Part shown: positions 18,365 to 22,395 of the stretch, in pieces
How the letters are laid out: every line of letters begins with the position of its first letter
How positions within the stretch are numbered: the stretch's first letter is position 1
NCBI GenBank assembly: GCA_025201765.1
Contig: MU623646.1
Coordinates: 1 to 22,395, forward strand
Source of the DNA: Daldinia sp. FL1419
Taxonomy: Eukaryota; Ascomycota; Sordariomycetes; Xylariales; Hypoxylaceae
DNA: 22,395 nt
Direction: 5' to 3'
Program-made: the position numbers and the translations under genes
Notes under the pieces: generated by a model
Told to the model about the DNA's origin: nothing
The model's input: only the letters and a program-made list of their open reading frames with translations
Database searches by the model: none

Positions 18365-20146
18365 ATGCCATCCCGACACCGAGAGATCGGGTTTACTTTT
18401 ATATTTATTTCTATATGCGCGGCATACATCGTCACGTCACTCTATTCCGAACTAAAGGAAACCGGTGTGGTAACTGCTATGAGGTCGTGGTTATCACGCG
18501 CGTGGCCGATGGTGGGAGTCGTTGCCACGCAAAAGGTCGATTTAGGGTGGTATCCTCCGAGTAACACGTCCATAAACAATTTGACCGCCGCGCTACGCGG
18601 TGACGGCGTCTACGGGTTCGTCTTCAACACTTCAGATACCCCAGGTGCGCAGTATGGGATATATAACTGGTGTAACATGCCCCATGTTCGAAAGACAGAA
18701 TACGTCAAGCCGGGAAGAGGGTACCAACTTAGATACGTCGAAGTAGTCAGTCGGAAACACCTCCTTTCTTACCTTGACGCGAGCAGCTAAGCCTACCTAT
18801 TTAGACCCAACGACATCACAAGCGAACCCCGTATGCGAGTAACGCTTTCCCCGTGGAATCCTACCGTTGGGACTGCGATGATCAAGGACTTTATTACTAC
18901 GGGAGCTCCTTCGGAAGCCATAGTAAGCCGCCCGCCGAGGTTTTCTGGAAAGGCCACATATCGCCGATAAATCCCTTTACGCCTTCAGGTTGGATTGGGA
19001 CTTGCCAATTCCCCCAGATAACCTCGGCGGGGCTCGAAGACTCTTGGGCTCACGGCAGGGACCTTTACGAAGTCTATCACGAGCTCCTCGGATTTCTCCC
19101 CAGCCGAAGGCAAGATTGGAGATCAAGCGTAGCGTATCGCGTCACCCAGAACGTAATCACAAGTCAGGTCGCCGGCATGCTGATCCATGGGATGTGGGAA
19201 ACGACCGCGGCCATACCGTTAGCCATCCAAGCGGCTGGAGTTGACAGCCTTGAACCGCAGTATACCTGCAGAGTGGGCGGCGACCTTTTTAACACGATTA
19301 AATCTCCCTCTAACACGGATTGGAAACGCCATCTAGAAGAGGCCGCGAATATATTCGGCAAGCTAGACGACATATCCGGGGTGCCCCCGAACGACTCGGG
19401 CTTCCATGCGAGCTTCGATCATTACTTCGACAACCTCTCCGCACGGCAATGCCACGCTAAGCCGCTACCGTGCAAGCTGGAAGGCGGCGTAAATTCGACC
19501 ACGTGTGTGGACCAGGCGACAGCTGATGCCGTATACCGCATGGGGCAGTGGGAATATTCGCAGATATACCGCGATGCCCGCGCTTCGCTTGCAGCATCCG
19601 CCGCTACGTACGGTGTTTGGACTGCGGAGCTGAGTAGACATCTGCGGGACGTCATGGCCAACAAGGAGGGCCCTTTGTACTTTCATAATATAGCACACGA
19701 CGGGTCCATAAGTCGATTGCTAAGCATCTTACAAATCGATGTCATGGTGGTAGGCTGCTCTATATTATCTCATTACAAAACCGAGTACTGAATTTGCTGA
19801 CGTGAAACACTTTCAGTGGCCTGGGATGGGCAGTGAGGTGGTATTCGAGTTGTACGAGCGGAAGAGCAAGACGTCGTTATCTCGTTCGGGTCAAATAGCT
19901 AAAAGCGATGCTAGGAAGATGAAGTCAGGGAGGGCATACGAAAGCAAGTTTTTCGTAAGGGTCTTATTTGGTGGCAAGCCCCTGAGGTCCTCAAACCCTA
20001 GCCTCGGACTGCTGGATATGACGCCGGTAGAAATATTGCTGGGTTATCTCGATGGGCTGGTCGGGACAGACGCCAGCTTAGTCGTAGGCAAGTGCAACGG
20101 TACATTACCCGTCCAAGAAGAAATGGATAGGGAGAAGGAAAAATAG
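18365..20146 (+). CDS. Histidine acid phosphatase, three exons, membrane-anchored or secreted
   Basis: The gene is join(18365..18745, 18805..19749, 19817..20146) and encodes 551 residues. It belongs to the histidine phosphatase superfamily, clade 2 (acid phosphatase/phytase type), which hydrolyses phosphomonoesters through a phosphohistidine intermediate. Splicing puts R130-H131-H132-K133-R134-T135-P136 in frame: the RHxxRxP active site, with His in place of the usual Gly. The proton-donor pair H425-D426 lies in IAHDGS. Other family landmarks are GVYGFVFN, YNWCNMPHV, QFPQITSAGLEDS, ITSQVAGML, FDHYFDNLSARQCHAK and WPGMGSEVVFELY. Residues 8-27 are hydrophobic after a basic start, giving a signal anchor or signal peptide. 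N-glycosylation sequons (NTS, NLT, NST, NGT) fit a secretory route. The stop lies 39 nt from the stop of the convergent BET4 gene. The substrate cannot be told. Confidence 0.92.
18746..18804 (+). other. Intron 1 of the phosphatase gene (59 nt, phase 0)
   Basis: The donor is GTCAGT at 18746. The acceptor is TAG at 18802-18804. A branch-point-like GCTAAG lies about 15 nt before the acceptor. Removing it joins YVEV directly to TQRHHKRTP, matching the family across the active site. Unspliced RNA would stop at 18788-18790, before the catalytic His. Confidence 0.9.
19750..19816 (+). other. Intron 2 of the phosphatase gene (67 nt, phase 0)
   Basis: The donor is GTAGGC at 19750. The acceptor is CAG at 19814-19816. 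A perfect branch sequence GCTGAC lies at 19796-19801. Removing it joins LQIDVMV to WPGMGSEVVFELY, restoring the conserved C-terminal core. Reading through would end the protein at 19789-19791. Confidence 0.93.
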
Positions 20147-20185
20147 CTTGCATGGAGCTTAGCAGTAGAATTAATAGTTACCTAT

Positions 20186-21372
20186 TCAACTTTGGGTGAT
20201 GTCTAGCTGCTTCTCTACATCGTCCCATCTCCCCGCCCGCAACGGATCTAAGCCTCGGACTTTTGCGAGCCACCTTGCGGGATCCTCGACCTGCTCTCCG
20301 AGACCCTTCAACGCAAGTGTATACTCGAGCAAAGATTCGTAGATCCATTTCACGTCCTCGTAATCTTCCAATAGGTCCTTTATATTTTCAATCTCCTTCT
20401 TCACGTAAGCCACCCGTTCTGCGACTGTAAGAGCCGGTGCTATAGTCGGTCCACCGGTACGGTTGACGATCTGCGACACCATGTATTGGTGGTAGTACCA
20501 AAGACTTTGATCTTCAGGGCCGACGTTGAGAGCTTCTTGAACAAGGCTTAATTCTTCGTCTAGAAAAGCCCTTCTTGCGACGTCATCGGCACCGCGCTCG
20601 TCCAGCAGGCGTAATATCAGCTGGCTTCGAGTATGCCAGGCTGAGAAGTTGGATAAGTCGACGCTGATCATCCTCGTAGTGTAGGAAAACTCGTCCTCTA
20701 CCATGCTCTTCCCGCCGAGCGAAGGACTTTCGAGTGCCGCTACCACGTTCCTCCTATATCCCCACGCGTGAAAGTTGCGGCGGTCCTTGGTCAACATCTT
20801 AGACGCCAAGGCAAGTTCGGCCTCCCAGATCTTGCGGGAGGCCGCGGCGGGAAGCCGTGCGATAGCTTGTTCTAAAAGCCATCTGCGATACTTCCAAATC
20901 CAATAGCACTTGGGGTATTCTAGGAGCAGCGGAATGGTAAATGAGAGTTCGGACTGCAGCGTGTTTATATCGGCTTCCGCGTCTTCCTTTTGCTTATCGT
21001 CAACTGCGGTACCATTCTTCCCGGCCATCGGGGAGCCTCGGTCTGGCGGGATCGTACCCGAGGACGCGGAGAATAATCCAGATATTAGACAACGTCGACG
21101 GACGTTCCATATCGTGTAGTATTCGGGATTGAGACGAAGCAATTTAGAGGTGAGCTGAAATAGGGCGGCATCGTAGTTTTCGGTCGAAGTTTGGTTGCGA
21201 ATAGAATCCTCAAGGTCGCGATACTTGCTAATTTTATCGAGATCCTGCCGGCGCTGCTCTTCGGTTCGAGCGGTTCGGGCGGTGCGAGCTGCGCCGTGCT
21301 ATCTTACAACTTGTCAGTCACATCAGCTATGCCATACGACGTCCTTTTTTGGATCGAACACACGCTATCCAT
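20186..21372 (-). CDS. BET4: Rab geranylgeranyltransferase alpha subunit
   Basis: The gene is complement(join(20186..21298, 21364..21372)) and encodes 373 residues. The product pairs with the beta subunit (Bet2) to attach geranylgeranyl groups to C-terminal cysteines of Rab GTPases presented by the escort protein, in the cytosol. Five PFTA repeats are visible around residues 50-75, 118-146, 163-188, 205-230 and 250-277, with typical cores such as NPEYYTIWNVRR, YWIWKYRRWLL, NFHAWGYRR, NFSAWHTRSQLI and QSLWYYHQY. A low-complexity insert separates repeats 1 and 2. The longest plain ATG-like frame begins too late; in frame it continues upstream to HGAARTARTARTEEQ, and a 9-nt first exon (Met-Asp-Ser) supplies the start, giving the MxSHG beginning common in fungal Bet4. 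Gene identity is firm; the micro-exon is likely but not proven. Confidence 0.92.
21299..21363 (-). other. Intron 1 of BET4 (65 nt, phase 0) after a 9-nt exon
   Basis: On the minus strand the donor is GTGTGT (21363-21358), the acceptor is TAG (21301-21299) and a good branch sequence ACTGAC lies about 15 nt before the acceptor. The preceding exon holds only ATG GAT AGC (21372-21364). Without this intron the BET4 frame meets a stop at 21301-21299 just before HGAAR, so an upstream exon is needed. The donor is not the commonest fungal form, which lowers certainty. Confidence 0.65.
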
Positions 21373-21700
21373 GTCGAAGCCTTTTGGACGAATTTACTAG
21401 ACGAACGCGAGCATCGAGTAAGGTATCGGCGAAGTAAATTATTTAAGGAGCAGATAGGTAGGTATATTTATCGAGTAAGTAGTAAGTTATTGCTTTAGTT
21501 GTATGAGCTAAGTTGATAAAGCGTCGTCGATAAGATAAAGAGACATCCGCCTCCACTGCTGGGGGATTGGTGGGGAGATGACGAAGCTTGATGGGATAGC
21601 GGGATAGGTACGAAATAAAGGCCTGTAAATACTTATTAAGTAGTACCTACAACCCTCCAGGATGGTGTCACACAATACATAGGGAAAAATTATGATTGTA
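21373..21700. other. BET4 upstream region
   Basis: This segment has the same moderate composition as the gene island and presumably holds the BET4 promoter and 5' UTR. Short frames here are not supported by any recognisable protein. No specific regulatory motif was identified. Confidence 0.55.
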
Positions 21701-22395
21701 GAATTTAAGTTGTTATTATTATTATTAGAATTCTAAAATAGAGCGGTGAGGCTTTTTATGGAATTATTGTAAAAAAAAGAATTTTTTTACGTTATTTTTA
21801 AGTTTACTAATCTAATATATTTCCCTAAATAAAATTAATAAATGAATTTGGAATATATAATATTAAAAATGTAATCTTTTTATATTTTTAAATTAATATA
21901 TTTTTTTAATTATATTTTTTTAATAATTTTTTCATTTATTTTCTATTTTTATTATATTACCTTATCCATATTTTTAAGTATTTTGGCTTTTAAATAATCT
22001 AAAATATTTATTAGATTTATTTATTTTTTAAAATAGATATACTTTTTTTTTAATAATATTTTTGTAAGCTTATTTATATTTATATTTTTTAAATTAATGT
22101 AATTAATTTTGATATAGCTTTTTTAAATTTTTTATTTAAATTAATAATTATATATATTTATATACCTTAATTTCATTTTGAATTTTTTAATATTTTTAGT
22201 AATTAATTTAATTATTTGTTTATTATTATATAATAAAAGTATAATTTAGTTTTTAAATTTAATTTTGAAGTTTTTAATTAATTATAATATATAAAATTTT
22301 TTTTTATAATTTAAATTAAAGTAAATAATTTAATTTTAATAATAAAAATAATAATTATATTTTATTTATTAATTTTTTAATTAATTATTTTATTA
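21701..22395. other. Second AT-rich block, gene-free
   Basis: Composition falls back to nearly pure A and T, with few Cs and long T and A runs. No unit of the upstream array, retroposon or transposon end was recognised. It continues off the window edge. It is probably RIP-mutated repeat DNA like the left block, but too decayed to assign. Confidence 0.7.

Noticed and set aside
18990..19698. Several alternative frames on both strands within the phosphatase gene
   Set aside because: They overlap the well supported exon 2 and have no family features.
18365..20146. Frameshifted or broken phosphatase pseudogene
   Set aside because: The three frames join exactly through two introns with proper donor, branch and acceptor sites, and each junction restores conserved family sequence.
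20910..21437. Plus-strand frames opposite BET4
   Set aside because: They are antisense shadows of the BET4 exon and upstream region without recognisable protein content.

Overview
The window reads as nuclear DNA of a filamentous ascomycete (Pezizomycotina). The evidence is short introns of 59, 67 and 65 nt with CTRAC-type branch points, protein families matching filamentous-fungal homologues as I know them, and a sharp split between gene-rich DNA of normal base composition and very AT-rich DNA. The AT-rich DNA is full of decayed repeats whose copies differ mainly by C:G to T:A changes, which is the signature of repeat-induced point mutation (RIP). No species can be named from the sequence alone.

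Layout. Positions 1 to about 16,860 are an AT-rich, essentially gene-free block made of mutated repeats. It holds: (i) three copies of a retroposon-like element with a (TAAA)n-type tail (4405-5005, 6889-7323, 15508-16107), one of them 5'-truncated and flanked by a 13-bp duplication; (ii) a long head-to-tail array of one repeat family in two unit sizes, about 300-400 bp at 5690-8400 and about 150 bp at 8400-10,800; (iii) a second, much shorter and better preserved copy of the same locus at 12,327-14,392; (iv) two DNA transposon relics nested in that second copy, a pogo-like element (12,360-13,084) and a 751-bp element with near-perfect 28-bp ends (13,524-14,274); and (v) a 42-bp hairpin flanked by TGGG on both sides (5273-5314). 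Some blocks have lost almost every G and others almost every C. The clearest are a 413-nt stretch with no G and a 266-nt stretch with no C.

Positions 16,860 to 21,700 are a gene island of about 4.8 kb with three genes: a Nudix ADP-ribose pyrophosphatase (+), a membrane-anchored or secreted histidine acid phosphatase with two introns (+), and the Rab geranylgeranyltransferase alpha subunit BET4 (-). The last two converge with only 39 nt between stop codons. From 21,700 to the end the sequence returns to AT-rich DNA.

The three genes act in unrelated processes: nucleotide-sugar clean-up, extracellular or luminal phosphate release, and Rab prenylation for vesicle traffic. Nothing suggests a cluster. 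The most unusual content is the array locus, seen in two states (about 17 units and about 3 units), with a paralogous empty site for each transposon insertion.
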